Notes under the pieces: generated by a model | Told to the model about the DNA's origin: nothing | The model's input: only the letters and a program-made list of their open reading frames with translations | Databases searched by the model: none | In this document: one piece after another, positions 25,100 to 33,198 of the stretch | Numbering within the stretch: the first letter of the stretch is position 1 | How the letters are laid out: every line of letters starts with the position of its first letter | Made by a program: the position numbers and the translations under genes | Origin: JBNLAN01 sp050302175 | GTDB lineage: Bacteria > Pseudomonadota > Zetaproteobacteria > Mariprofundales > Mariprofundaceae | NCBI GenBank assembly: GCA_050302175.1 | Contig: JBNLAN010000014.1 | Coordinates: 1 to 64,000 of the forward strand | Length of the DNA stretch: 64,000 nt | Reading direction: 5' to 3'

Positions 25100-25660
25100 A
25101 TGACGCTATCCGCCGCCGATCTCTGGCAGGAGCACAAAACCCGACTGCACAACTACATCGCCCGGCGCGTGCCGGATCGCCATGTCGCCGATGACATTCT
25201 TCAGGATGTCTTCCTTAAGGTGCATACCAGCCTCGGCACGGTTAAAGCACCCGGCAGCGTCGCTGCCTGGCTCTACCGGCTGGCATCCAACGCCATTGCC
25301 GACTACTACCGCACCTACAAACCGAGCGATGAACTACCGGAGAACCTTGCAGCACCTGAGAAAAGGCGCGACTACACCGCAGAACTCGCCTCCTGCCTCA
25401 GGCCGTTCATCGACGACCTGCCCGAAAAATACCGCACGGCGCTGGTACTCTCCGAAATCGAAGGCATCACGCAAAAGGAGGTCGCCCGGCGGCTCGGCCT
25501 CTCTGTTTCAGGTGCGAAATCGAGGGTACAGCGCGGCCGCGAGAAGCTGCGCGGCCTACTCTCCGAATGCTGCGAAATCGAAGTCGGGCGCAACGGCATC
25601 GTCGGCTACGAGGTTCGGAATGCCCGCCGCAATAGCGCATGCAAGTGCCATAACGCTTGA
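25100..25660 (+). CDS. SigZ-like ECF sigma factor with Cys-rich C-terminus
   Basis: 186 residues. Region 2 has RRVPDRHVADDILQDVFLKV and VAAWLYRLASNAIADYYR; region 4 has LPEKYRTALVLSEIEGITQK and the helix-turn-helix EVARRLGLSVSGAKSRVQRG. These features and the tail LSECCEIEVGRNGIVGYE ... SACKCHNA resemble SigZ-type sigma factors. No anti-sigma gene is adjacent, so control may be through the C-terminal cysteines (CC and CKC), which could bind a thiophilic metal or metalloid; that is inference. It follows arsM by 81 bases and probably directs the two promoters at 23465 and 23999. RBS AAGGAG is present. Confidence 0.88.
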   Translation: MTLSAADLWQEHKTRLHNYIARRVPDRHVADDILQDVFLKVHTSLGTVKAPGSVAAWLYRLASNAIADYYRTYKPSDELPENLAAPEKRRDYTAELASCLRPFIDDLPEKYRTALVLSEIEGITQKEVARRLGLSVSGAKSRVQRGREKLRGLLSECCEIEVGRNGIVGYEVRNARRNSACKCHNA

Positions 25661-25708
25661 ATCCCGCTCCACACTTGTTGCGATCTGTTTCGCGTATAGA
25701 GTCGTAAT

Positions 25709-25915
25709 ATGGAAAGCACATCTACAATTTACTGGGGACTACTTTTCGGCTCCATCGGCTTGGGCTTTTTCATTTACGGTAAAAGGCAAAAAAAGTTTGT
25801 CCCCCTTCTTTGCGGCATCGGCTTTATCGCTGTTCCGTATTTTATCTCCAACACACTGATCCTGATTGTTTCAGGCATCGCGATTACGGCTCTGGCCTAT
25901 TTCGTTAGGCAATAA
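25709..25915 (+). CDS. Small two-span membrane protein
   Basis: 68 residues with two or three hydrophobic segments: IYWGLLFGSIGLGFFIYG, FVPLLCGIGFIAVPYFI and TLILIVSGIAITALAYF. The pattern of a short YWGLLFGSIGLG opening followed by a basic loop (GKRQKK) is common among uncharacterised small proteobacterial proteins. Function unknown. It lies between the sigma factor and trmFO. Confidence 0.7.
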   Translation: MESTSTIYWGLLFGSIGLGFFIYGKRQKKFVPLLCGIGFIAVPYFISNTLILIVSGIAITALAYFVRQ

Positions 25916-25957
25916 CACGGCACTTGTTGTCGTGCAGTCTGCCAGTAGCTTCGCGGC

Positions 25958-27301
25958 ATGAGTGACGCCTCTCCACAAACAGTAACAATCATTGGTGCCG
26001 GGCTGGCTGGCTCCGAAGCTGCATGGCAGCTGGCCAAGCGCGGTGTGCCGGTTCGCCTACACGAGATGCGCCCAGCCAAGATGACGCCAGCACACAATAC
26101 CGGCAACTGCGCCGAGCTTGTCTGCTCCAATACCTTCCGCGCCGATCATCTGGAGAATGCTGTGGGCCTGCTGCATGAAGAGATGCGGCGCATGGATTCA
26201 CTGATCATGCGTTGTGGTGATGAGGCACGGATTCCTGCAGGCACGGCCCTGGCGGTGGATCGTGAACAGTTCTCCACACTGGTGACCGAGGCGCTGAAGG
26301 CTGAACCGCTGATCGAATTCATCGAGGGTGAGGTAACCGAAATTCCTAAAGACGGACTGCTGCTGATCGCCTCAGGCCCCCTCACCTCCGATACGCTCTA
26401 TAAACAGATTCGCGAACTGACCGGTGAAGAGCATCTCAATTTCTTCGATGCCATTGCGCCGGTGGTCGATGCTGAGTCTGTAGACATGAACATCTGCTTC
26501 TGGAAAAACCGCTACGACAAAAACGTCGAAGAGGGTGAAGCGGGCGATTATCTCAACTGCCCGATGAACGAAGCGCAGTATAAGGCCTTCATCCATGAAC
26601 TGATCAATGCCGAGAAGGTCGCCTTCAAAGGCTTTGAGGATATCCCGTTTTTCGAGGGTTGCATGCCGATCGAGGAGATGGCCGAACGCGGTGAGGATAC
26701 CCCCCGCTTCGGACCTATGAAGCCGGTAGGCTTAGACCACCCCGAAACCGGTGATCGCTACTACGCCGTAGTGCAACTGCGCCGCGACAACCGCATGGGG
26801 AGTTTACTCAACATGGTCGGCTTCCAGACCAAGATGACCTACGGTGAGCAGAAGCGGGTCTTTACCATGATTCCAGGGCTGGAGAACGCGGAATTCTTCC
26901 GCCTGGGAAGCCTGCATCGAAATACCTTCATCAAATCCCCTGCCCTGCTTGATGGCACGCTGCGCCTGAAAAAAAAGCCGCGTATCCTCTTTGCCGGGCA
27001 AATTACCGGCGTGGAGGGCTACGTCGAGTCCGCCAGCATGGGGCTGATGGCTGGCCGTTTTCTTGCTGCGATGGCGAATGGAGAAGAGCCGGATGCACCA
27101 CCCGCTGCTACCGCCCACGGCGCCTTGCTGGCCCATATCTCGCAGACGCGTATTGAGGATTTTCAGCCGATGAATATCAATTTCGGACTGCTGCCACCGG
27201 GCAAGAAGCGCGAGGGAAAGCGCCGCTTTTCAAGAGCGGAGCGCAGGCGCTCGGTCTCCGATCATGCTCTGGAAACACTGGATCAATGGCTGCAAAAATA
27301 A
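25958..27301 (+). CDS. trmFO: Folate-dependent tRNA (uracil-54-C5)-methyltransferase TrmFO
   Basis: 447 residues. A flavoprotein that makes ribothymidine at position 54 of tRNA using methylene-tetrahydrofolate. The FAD-binding N-terminus reads IIGAGLAGSEAAWQLAKRGV, followed by family-specific LHEMRPAKMTPAHNT and CAELVCSNTFRAD, with catalytic cysteines in this region; the C-terminal part has ILFAGQITGVEGYVESASMG and NINFGLLPP. It is related to MnmG, which is also encoded in this window, but the specific motifs separate them. Its 3' end overlaps the next gene by 16 bases. Confidence 0.97.
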   Translation: MSDASPQTVTIIGAGLAGSEAAWQLAKRGVPVRLHEMRPAKMTPAHNTGNCAELVCSNTFRADHLENAVGLLHEEMRRMDSLIMRCGDEARIPAGTALAVDREQFSTLVTEALKAEPLIEFIEGEVTEIPKDGLLLIASGPLTSDTLYKQIRELTGEEHLNFFDAIAPVVDAESVDMNICFWKNRYDKNVEEGEAGDYLNCPMNEAQYKAFIHELINAEKVAFKGFEDIPFFEGCMPIEEMAERGEDTPRFGPMKPVGLDHPETGDRYYAVVQLRRDNRMGSLLNMVGFQTKMTYGEQKRVFTMIPGLENAEFFRLGSLHRNTFIKSPALLDGTLRLKKKPRILFAGQITGVEGYVESASMGLMAGRFLAAMANGEEPDAPPAATAHGALLAHISQTRIEDFQPMNINFGLLPPGKKREGKRRFSRAERRRSVSDHALETLDQWLQK

Positions 27302-28308
27302 TCTCCCGGCTGCTTTTTGCCGTTCTGCTTTTTACAGGGCTAGCCGCATGCAGCCAGAGCGTTGAAACCGGGGGCATCAGCCTCAAAGAGCGCAAAACCC
27401 TCGGGACAGAGTATCCCGTTAATCCTGCACAGCCCCTGCACAGACGCGCCGCACCCATACCTGAAAATGTGCTTGGCGCATGGCAGAAAATGGATATGGC
27501 AATCAATCCGCAAGCTTCGCAATACCAGGGCTATGACCTTTCCGATAAGCAGAAGCGGCAATTGGCACAAGCTATCGCCACACTTCCGCGGCCTTGGCAA
27601 AAAATCATGCGGCAAAAACTATCGCGCTTTTTTTTCATCAAGAACCTGCTTGGCGGCGGCATCACCGACTGGATTATCGCTGCGGATGGACGCCTTATCT
27701 ACACCATGATCCTTAACCCGGCACTGTTTGATGCAACCGCTTCCGACTGGCTGAAAATGCGTGAAGGCGGCAGCTTCGAGACGGGCGATTATCGACTGCA
27801 AATTAGCGGACTTCAGGATGTTTCAGCCTTGCAATTTATCCTGTGGCATGAGGTGGCTCATCTGATCGACTATGAAAACAGGTATACCTCTATCGCCGAT
27901 CCGCTGATGCGCAGTTATCTGGATTTGAAAGCCAGTGGAACGACCCCATTTATGCACAATGTCTGGCAAAGCAGTAACCAGCCCGCCTCCGGCTTTGACT
28001 TTCCGGCACGCAGCAAATTGAACCCCTATCACATGAATGCCCAGCAACCGCGCATCGCCAACTCGGAATTGCCAAATACTTTCGCCGTCTGGCAGCAAAC
28101 CCCCTTTGTGACCCTCTATGCGGCTTCGAGCCCCGCGGAGGACTTCGCCGATTTCGCTGCCTTTCATATTGCCCGCAAAAGCTCGGGGCATGAACCGGTT
28201 TGGCAATTAATGGAAAAGGAACATATCGTGGCCAAATATACACCGCTTACACACCCGGCCAATCGAACCCGATGGAGCAAACTCGAGGGCGTGGCCGCAC
28301 TTCGATAG
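27286..28308 (+). CDS. Lipoprotein with HExxH metalloprotease-like motif
   Basis: 340 residues. A signal peptide ends in the lipobox GLAAC (Cys 22), so the product is probably lipid-anchored in the envelope. About residue 187 there is LWHEVAHLIDYE, a zinc-peptidase HExxH motif, and about 90 residues later SPAEDFADFAAFHIARK, which could supply the third ligand in a gluzincin-like arrangement. Otherwise I recognise no named family. It overlaps trmFO by 16 bases and is followed by two more exported or membrane proteins. Confidence 0.6.
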   Translation: MAAKIISRLLFAVLLFTGLAACSQSVETGGISLKERKTLGTEYPVNPAQPLHRRAAPIPENVLGAWQKMDMAINPQASQYQGYDLSDKQKRQLAQAIATLPRPWQKIMRQKLSRFFFIKNLLGGGITDWIIAADGRLIYTMILNPALFDATASDWLKMREGGSFETGDYRLQISGLQDVSALQFILWHEVAHLIDYENRYTSIADPLMRSYLDLKASGTTPFMHNVWQSSNQPASGFDFPARSKLNPYHMNAQQPRIANSELPNTFAVWQQTPFVTLYAASSPAEDFADFAAFHIARKSSGHEPVWQLMEKEHIVAKYTPLTHPANRTRWSKLEGVAALR

Positions 28309-28341
28309 AAAAGTCTGCGGCTGTAAACAGAGGAGAAAGCA

Positions 28342-28584
28342 ATGAAACGACTCGGTATTCTAATCTGCATCATGGGCTCTGTGGCCGCCTTGCTCTACCC
28401 GCCGTACAAAATACTCGGGCTGGGCAAGGTGAAGTGGGGGTTCATTCTTGATGATGTGGTGCGCGCTTTTGGCAGCAGCGTTGCCAAGACTTACGATTAT
28501 ATCGACAAGCCGACGCTCGCTGTCGAGCTCCTGGTCATCAACGCCATTGGTGTAAGTATGATACTGATGGCTAAAAGACGCTGA
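28342..28584 (+). CDS. Small membrane protein of unknown function
   Basis: 80 residues with a hydrophobic segment at each end (LGILICIMGSVAALLYPPY and AVELLVINAIGVSMILMA) around a soluble middle. A good RBS (GAGGAGAAAGC) precedes the ATG. No family recognised. It is 33 bases after the metalloprotease-like gene and 7 bases before the next, so the three are probably one transcript. Confidence 0.6.
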   Translation: MKRLGILICIMGSVAALLYPPYKILGLGKVKWGFILDDVVRAFGSSVAKTYDYIDKPTLAVELLVINAIGVSMILMAKRR

Positions 28585-28591
28585 ACCCCAC

Positions 28592-29413
28592 ATGAAACGC
28601 TCCTTGCTATTCATTTTCTTGACCCTGTTAGCTTCGGCTTCCACCTATGCGCAGCCAACGACATCCCCCGACGATGCAGAGCTATCGAAAATCGCTCTGC
28701 TGATCTATCAAAATGAGTGCGCAGGACAAACGAAAAACCTGGTGGTCTGGAATCAGGGTGAGGCGTTCCCCTCTTTGGGGATTGGCCACTTTATCTGGTA
28801 TCCGCGGGGCTATCGCGGGCCATTCAAGGAGAGCTTCCCCGCACTGCTTGAATTCATGCAGTTGCAACATGTATCCATTCCGCCCGCTTTACAGAAGGCG
28901 AACGGCGCTCCCTGGGCGAATCAGGACCATTTCCGACAGGCTGACCAAAATACGCCTGAGGTAGAAATGCTGCGCGTTTTTCTCCGTGACACCATGCCGG
29001 TACAGGCCCGCTTTATGCGCGAACGCTTTAATGCAGCGCTCGCAGATATTTTACAAGCCGCCCCTCCGAAAAAGCGGGCGCGCCTTTTGCGCCACTATCA
29101 ACGCGTAGCTGATGCACCCATGGGCTATTATGCACTCATGGACTATGTGAACTTCAAGGGTGAAGGCACCAAGGCAAGCGAGCGCTATCAGGGCCATGGC
29201 TGGGGGCTATTGCAGGTACTGGAGCAGATGGCTGATGGAGGCGATGCCATCGAAGCCTTTGCCGACGCAGCAACACTTGTGCTGGAGCGCCGCGTGGCCA
29301 ATGCGCCGCCCGAACGCAATGAGGCACGCTGGCTGCCTGGCTGGAAAAACCGCATTGCAAGCTACGTTGACCAGCACCGTAAGTTTTTGCGCGGGGTTTC
29401 GACTACCCGGTAA
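28592..29413 (+). CDS. Exported protein of an uncharacterised, possibly lysozyme-fold family
   Basis: 273 residues with a signal peptide (SLLFIFLTLLASASTYA). Conserved-looking blocks are LLIYQNECAGQTKNLVVWNQ, FPSLGIGHFIWYPRG, MDYVNFKGEGTKASERYQGH followed by GWGLLQVLEQM, and NAPPERNEARWLPGWKNR. I recall these blocks from exported hypothetical proteins of many proteobacteria. The NECAG...GIGHF spacing is reminiscent of peptidoglycan lysozyme-type folds, but that reading is speculative. Confidence 0.6.
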   Translation: MKRSLLFIFLTLLASASTYAQPTTSPDDAELSKIALLIYQNECAGQTKNLVVWNQGEAFPSLGIGHFIWYPRGYRGPFKESFPALLEFMQLQHVSIPPALQKANGAPWANQDHFRQADQNTPEVEMLRVFLRDTMPVQARFMRERFNAALADILQAAPPKKRARLLRHYQRVADAPMGYYALMDYVNFKGEGTKASERYQGHGWGLLQVLEQMADGGDAIEAFADAATLVLERRVANAPPERNEARWLPGWKNRIASYVDQHRKFLRGVSTTR

Positions 29414-29435
29414 AAGATAGCTCCTGGAGGCGCTT

Positions 29436-29975
29436 ATGAACCGACGTCATTTTCTAAAAGGTGGTCTTATCGCACTCGCCGGAGTTATCGGGGCCAGAGC
29501 CCTCTCAAATACCGTATTGCCCCCGGCCTTTGCCGAAAATGGAGGAGACAAAATGAAACACTCCGGTATTAAAAAAATCCATAAAACCGATGCCGAATGG
29601 CGAGAGCTGCTCACGCCGGAGCAGTTTCATGTGCTGCGCGAAAAAGGCACTGAACGCGCATTTACCGGTAAATACCACGACCACCATGCCGATGGCATCT
29701 ATACCTGTGCGGGCTGTGCACTGCCGCTGTTTGACTCGAAAACAAAATTCGACTCCGGCACCGGCTGGCCAAGCTTTTACCAGCCGATTTCACCCGATCA
29801 CATTATCGAAAGGGAAGATCGCTCCTGGTTTGCGGTACGCACCGAAACAGTCTGTGCTCGCTGTGAGGGTCATTTAGGACATGTGTTTAACGATGGACCG
29901 CCCCCGACAGGCTTGCGCTACTGCATGAATTCAGCCGCGCTCGCCTTCGTGCCCAGGGCTTCCGCCGCCGGATAA
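29436..29975 (+). CDS. msrB: Peptide methionine-R-sulfoxide reductase MsrB, apparently exported by Tat
   Basis: 179 residues. Residues about 45-175 are a full MsrB domain: ELLTPEQFHVLREKGTE, CxxC zinc pairs in YTCAGCALPL and VCARCEGHLGHVF, the substrate site FDSGTGWPSFYQPI and the catalytic cysteine in GLRYCMNSAALAF. The N-terminal leader NRRHFLKGGLIALAGVIGA is a twin-arginine signal, so the enzyme should repair oxidised methionine in periplasmic proteins. RBS TGGAGG is present. Its last 45 bases overlap the convergent hda-like gene. Confidence 0.93.
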   Translation: MNRRHFLKGGLIALAGVIGARALSNTVLPPAFAENGGDKMKHSGIKKIHKTDAEWRELLTPEQFHVLREKGTERAFTGKYHDHHADGIYTCAGCALPLFDSKTKFDSGTGWPSFYQPISPDHIIEREDRSWFAVRTETVCARCEGHLGHVFNDGPPPTGLRYCMNSAALAFVPRASAAG

Positions 29976-30692
29976 ACCCTGCGCTTCCGATAATTCGCTG
30001 CCTTGCTGTTGCTGAAAAAACAGCTTTGCGCGTGCCGGCGTCACCCGTTTGCCCTCATTCAATGAAAGCGCTTCCAGCGATTGCAGTGCCGCTAACTGTG
30101 CGGAAAGAGTGCGCGGCAAATACTTGAGCATCGCCTCCAGCACAGCATCCGAAACATCCCACTGCATATCGGCAGCTCGCGAGCGCAATACGGCCAATAG
30201 CTCCTCATCCCTTTGTGGTGAAGAGATCTCGACGCGCTCCAGTGTTTTCAGGCGGCTGGACAACTCAGGTGGCATATTGGACTCTGCGCCGCTTCGCCAA
30301 CCGAGCAGGAGATGGCGTTCCGCCTCGCGGGCGCGCTCCATCAGATGAAACAATGCGAGCGCCGTGCTACGCGGCAAGTCCCCGGCGCTCACATCCACCA
30401 GCCAGAATGCGGAATCCCCCAATTGCCTGGCCCACTCTCGCACCAGATGATAGGGCGAAGCGGCGATATCTTCTGCGCCGATCGTGAGCCAGCCCAGATG
30501 CGGATATTCACTATGCATGCTGTGCAACAGATGTGTTTTGCCCGCTGGCGCTTCGGAGGTAAGCCAAAGCCGCCCGCCGTGAACCAGCCAGGTTGCCAGA
30601 CGATTGCTGGCCGCCTCTACGCCGGCATGGCGAACCCAGCGCCCATAATCATATGAAGGTGGAATTTGCAGCTGCAGCTGCTGTTGTTGCAC
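29931..30692 (-). CDS. hda: Hda-like DnaA-homologous regulator
   Basis: 253 residues. A DnaA-type AAA+ domain without the DNA-binding C-terminus. The P-loop is SEAPAGKTHLL, which lacks the first Gly as E. coli Hda also does; it is followed by ILE-type DnaA landmarks such as WLVDVSAGDLP and SSRLKTLERVEI. It starts IPPSYDYGRWVRH, like the clamp-binding N-terminal region of Hda (QLQIPPS resembles a beta-clamp motif). Hda with the sliding clamp stimulates ATP hydrolysis by DnaA to stop over-initiation. The C-terminal 25 residues are Gly/Ser/Gln-rich. It is the last gene of the leftward block from sspB. Confidence 0.85.
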   Translation of the reverse strand: MQQQQLQLQIPPSYDYGRWVRHAGVEAASNRLATWLVHGGRLWLTSEAPAGKTHLLHSMHSEYPHLGWLTIGAEDIAASPYHLVREWARQLGDSAFWLVDVSAGDLPRSTALALFHLMERAREAERHLLLGWRSGAESNMPPELSSRLKTLERVEISSPQRDEELLAVLRSRAADMQWDVSDAVLEAMLKYLPRTLSAQLAALQSLEALSLNEGKRVTPARAKLFFQQQQGSELSEAQGLSGGGSPGHEGERG

Positions 30693-30695
30693 TTG

Positions 30696-31256
30696 CTATT
30701 CCTGCTCGGTGGCGCGCACGGCTTTGAGTGTCCAGACCAGCATATAATGCAGGCCGGAGAGACAGGTCAGCACAAAGGTGACCCATAAAATGATTTGTAC
30801 GAGCATTTCGGGAACCGGATAGGCCATTTGCAGCAGCACCGTAACCACATACACGATCTGCATCAGCGTCGTTGCCTTTGAAACCAGGCTGGGCTGCATT
30901 TCCAGACGATGCGTCACCATCTCATAGGCCAGCGCCCCGCCCAGAATAATCACATCGCGAAACACCACCGCCAGAAAAAGAAACAGCGGTGTCTGCCCGA
31001 TCAGAAACAACGTCACAATACAACTGATCAACATCAGCTTGTCGGCCAGCGGATCCATATATGCGCCAACAGTTGTGCGCTGGTTGAAATAACGGGCAAT
31101 TGCCCCATCGAGCATATCACTCACCCCTGCTGTCACCATCAGGGCCAGAGCCAGCCGGGGCTGTTCGGTTAATACCGCAAACACAATCACCGGTGTCAAC
31201 ACAATACGAAAAAGTGTCAACAGATTCGGGATATTAAGAATATTATTGGGGAACAT
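30696..31256 (-). CDS. pgsA: CDP-alcohol phosphatidyltransferase (PgsA-like)
   Basis: 186 residues with about four or five membrane spans. The family active site D-x2-D-G-x2-A-R-x8-G-x3-D-x3-D is complete as DMLDGAIARYFNQRT followed by TVGAYMDPLADK. It probably makes phosphatidylglycerophosphate, or cardiolipin, from CDP-diacylglycerol. It begins NIPNLLTLFRIVLTPVIVFA, a typical PgsA start. It overlaps the DUF2066 gene and is four bases from hda. The block DUF2066-phosphatidyltransferase-hda recalls the neighbourhood of purM in some gammaproteobacteria; here purM is 20 kb away. Confidence 0.88.
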   Translation of the reverse strand: MFPNNILNIPNLLTLFRIVLTPVIVFAVLTEQPRLALALMVTAGVSDMLDGAIARYFNQRTTVGAYMDPLADKLMLISCIVTLFLIGQTPLFLFLAVVFRDVIILGGALAYEMVTHRLEMQPSLVSKATTLMQIVYVVTVLLQMAYPVPEMLVQIILWVTFVLTCLSGLHYMLVWTLKAVRATEQE

Positions 31257-32223
31257 GCTCCGCCGCCTGCCGGGCCAGCCAGCCGCCGCTGACAGGTGTC
31301 AGCTCCAGACCCTGCGCCTTAGCCCAGGCCTGCAGCCAGGCGATATCATTATCCTTCGTTTCAATTCGATAGGTTTGCACCGACTGACCTTGTGTATGAA
31401 GCGTCAATTGCTCGACTTCTGCCTGCTGACGCAAATCTGCCTCCATCGCCAGCTGCATACTCGGGCTCTGCTGCTTTTCGATGGTGAGCACGAGCTCGGA
31501 TTGCTCCGCGGGCAGCTCTGCTGTGACTTCCGCATATGGATCTGCCGCAGCCACTGCAGTTTCCGGATCATGCTTGTGTGCTTCTGCATCTCTCGCCTTC
31601 AGCAAAACCTCTTCCAGCCACAGCTGCATGGGCAGCAAAGGGTCGCCAGCCGGCATCTCACGCGTTTCGACCTGCTCTCCAAGAGCCGAATCGCCCCGAA
31701 TGGTCAGCTCCACCTGTGAGGCATCATTCTGCCACTGCCACGAAAGCGCCAAAAGCGGTGCATTGCTCTCCAGGAGCAGACCATGCCCTTCCGCAAACTG
31801 AGCGGCCTTTTCTTGCAGCAACGCAACCGACTGCGGCATAGGGCTCCCGGAGGCATTAAACATCTCCATCACAAGATGCAGTGACGGCACCGTGCGAACA
31901 TATGGAATCTCCGCCGCATCCAGCATCTGGAATATCCGTTTTTCATTAAAATAGACTTGAGACTGTTCTCTGCCCGGAAGTACCCGGAGCACCAGTGTCA
32001 TCGCGTTCCATTTCTCAACCTTACTACGATACTCGGGCGCAATAAGGCTATCCCACACGGAGGGAAGCGCTGCCTCGATCACATCCTTTGCACCAGTGCC
32101 GCTAAGTTTGGACATATCGACAGAAACCCGGAATCTTGCATCGCCCTCTTCACCGGCCTGCACAGGCCCCGTGGCTGCCAGCAACAGGGTCAGCATCAAC
32201 AACGACACACGCCAGTAACTCAT
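31243..32223 (-). CDS. DUF2066 family exported protein
   Basis: 326 residues with a signal peptide (SLLMLTLLLAATGPVQA). The first half has FRVSVDMSKLSGTGAKDVIEA-like sequence and GREQSQVYFNEKRIFQMLDA, matching DUF2066 proteins that sit next to hda in many proteobacteria. The second half includes LLALSWQWQNDASQVELTI and a low-complexity acidic stretch. Function unknown. It overlaps the phosphatidyltransferase by 14 bases and sspB by 4 bases. Confidence 0.75.
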   Translation of the reverse strand: MSYWRVSLLMLTLLLAATGPVQAGEEGDARFRVSVDMSKLSGTGAKDVIEAALPSVWDSLIAPEYRSKVEKWNAMTLVLRVLPGREQSQVYFNEKRIFQMLDAAEIPYVRTVPSLHLVMEMFNASGSPMPQSVALLQEKAAQFAEGHGLLLESNAPLLALSWQWQNDASQVELTIRGDSALGEQVETREMPAGDPLLPMQLWLEEVLLKARDAEAHKHDPETAVAAADPYAEVTAELPAEQSELVLTIEKQQSPSMQLAMEADLRQQAEVEQLTLHTQGQSVQTYRIETKDNDIAWLQAWAKAQGLELTPVSGGWLARQAAEHVPQ

Positions 32224-32711
32224 TTCACCACCCGCAAGTGCCTGATCTTGCGCCCACCCGCTTCAGCCACTTCCGCAGCAGGGGCATCGTCAGACGCGGT
32301 CGATGACTCAGCAACAGCCGCCTCCTTTGCCTGCTCCTGAAGATTGCGCACTGCCTGCACCACTGTGCGAATGGTTTCGGGTACGTCCTGTTCCCAAATA
32401 ATGCCTGTTTCCATATTACCCTCCGGAAGGTAGGAAGCCCAAATGCGTGCCATCGGAATGCGGCAGGGGAAAATGCTGCCGCCAAAGGAGAAATCCGAAA
32501 TCAGCTCTTCGTCACGAATATGAATCGTCTGCGGCATGCGCACATTCAGAACCAGCCGCAGGGCCGGATCGCCGAGCAAGCGCTCGGGTATCGTCATATC
32601 GTCCTGCGTGGCATCCACCACAATATAAATCCGCCCATGTTGCTGAAAATATTCGCGCAACTGCTTGGCTTTGGCGGCATTCGAAAAACTCAGCGTCATC
32701 CCTGTCTCCAT
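32220..32711 (-). CDS. sspB: SspB-like ClpXP adaptor protein
   Basis: 163 residues. The N-terminal 110 residues look like SspB: YIVVDATQDDMTIPERLLGD, LRLVLNVRMPQTIHIRDEEL, DFSFGGSIFPCRIPMARIWA. SspB binds ssrA-tagged proteins and delivers them to ClpXP. The C-terminal quarter is Ala/Glu-rich and ends IRHLRVVK, close to the short ClpX-binding tail LRVVK of SspB. That tail strengthens the call. The starting ATG could be either of two, five residues apart (METGMTLSF). It heads a leftward four-gene block ending with hda. Confidence 0.82.
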   Translation of the reverse strand: METGMTLSFSNAAKAKQLREYFQQHGRIYIVVDATQDDMTIPERLLGDPALRLVLNVRMPQTIHIRDEELISDFSFGGSIFPCRIPMARIWASYLPEGNMETGIIWEQDVPETIRTVVQAVRNLQEQAKEAAVAESSTASDDAPAAEVAEAGGRKIRHLRVVK

Positions 32712-32781
32712 CCTTTAAGCCCTGCCTCGCCCATCGTCGCAACAATACCCAATACATCGCGCGGGCAAAAGACCAATAACG

Positions 32782-33137
32782 TGCGAAGTGGCCCTGTAAG
32801 CCGGGTTCTGTTCCCGAAGCGGGCGGTGATCATTCATCTAGGCCTGCAGTTGCCCGCAGGCTCAAGCAGCCTACCCGGAAGCAGCGCGGGCCACGCCTGT
32901 TGCTCCCCTATTTGGCCTTGCTGCGAATGGGGTTTGCCTCAGCCCCTGCCCGTTGCCGTGCAGGTCGGTACGCTCTTACCGCACCCTTTCACCCTTACCA
33001 AACCAGGTTTGGCGGTCTCTTCTCTGTAGCACTTTCCCGGGGTCACCCCCGCCGGAAGTTATCCGGCATTCTGCCCTGTGCAGCCCGGACTTTCCTCGCG
33101 AGCATATTGCCCCCGCGATCACCCGGACCACTTCGCC
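32782..33137 (-). ncRNA. rnpB: RNase P RNA (class A)
   Basis: On the minus strand the conserved 5' core GAGGAAAGTCCGGGCT (around 33079-33096) and the 3' end ACAGAACCCGGCTTACAGG are present, and helix P1 closes as GCGAAGTGG / CCACTTCGC between 33128-33136 and 32784-32792. The length of about 356 bases is normal. It is the catalytic RNA that trims the 5' ends of tRNAs; its protein partner is encoded by rnpA in this window. Ends are set from the P1 helix and may be off by a few bases. This RNA accounts for most of the 490-base gap between sspB and the BamA-like gene. Confidence 0.95.
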
Positions 33138-33198
33138 GGGCAAGAGTACATCTCTTGACCTCATTTGACATGTGTTCCGCGCATTTCGTGTCCGGAGA

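Noticed and set aside
25670..25705. Third ECF-type promoter before the small membrane gene
   Set aside because: TTGCGATC and GTATAGAG resemble the motif halves, but the spacing is 8 bases instead of 16, so it does not match the other two.
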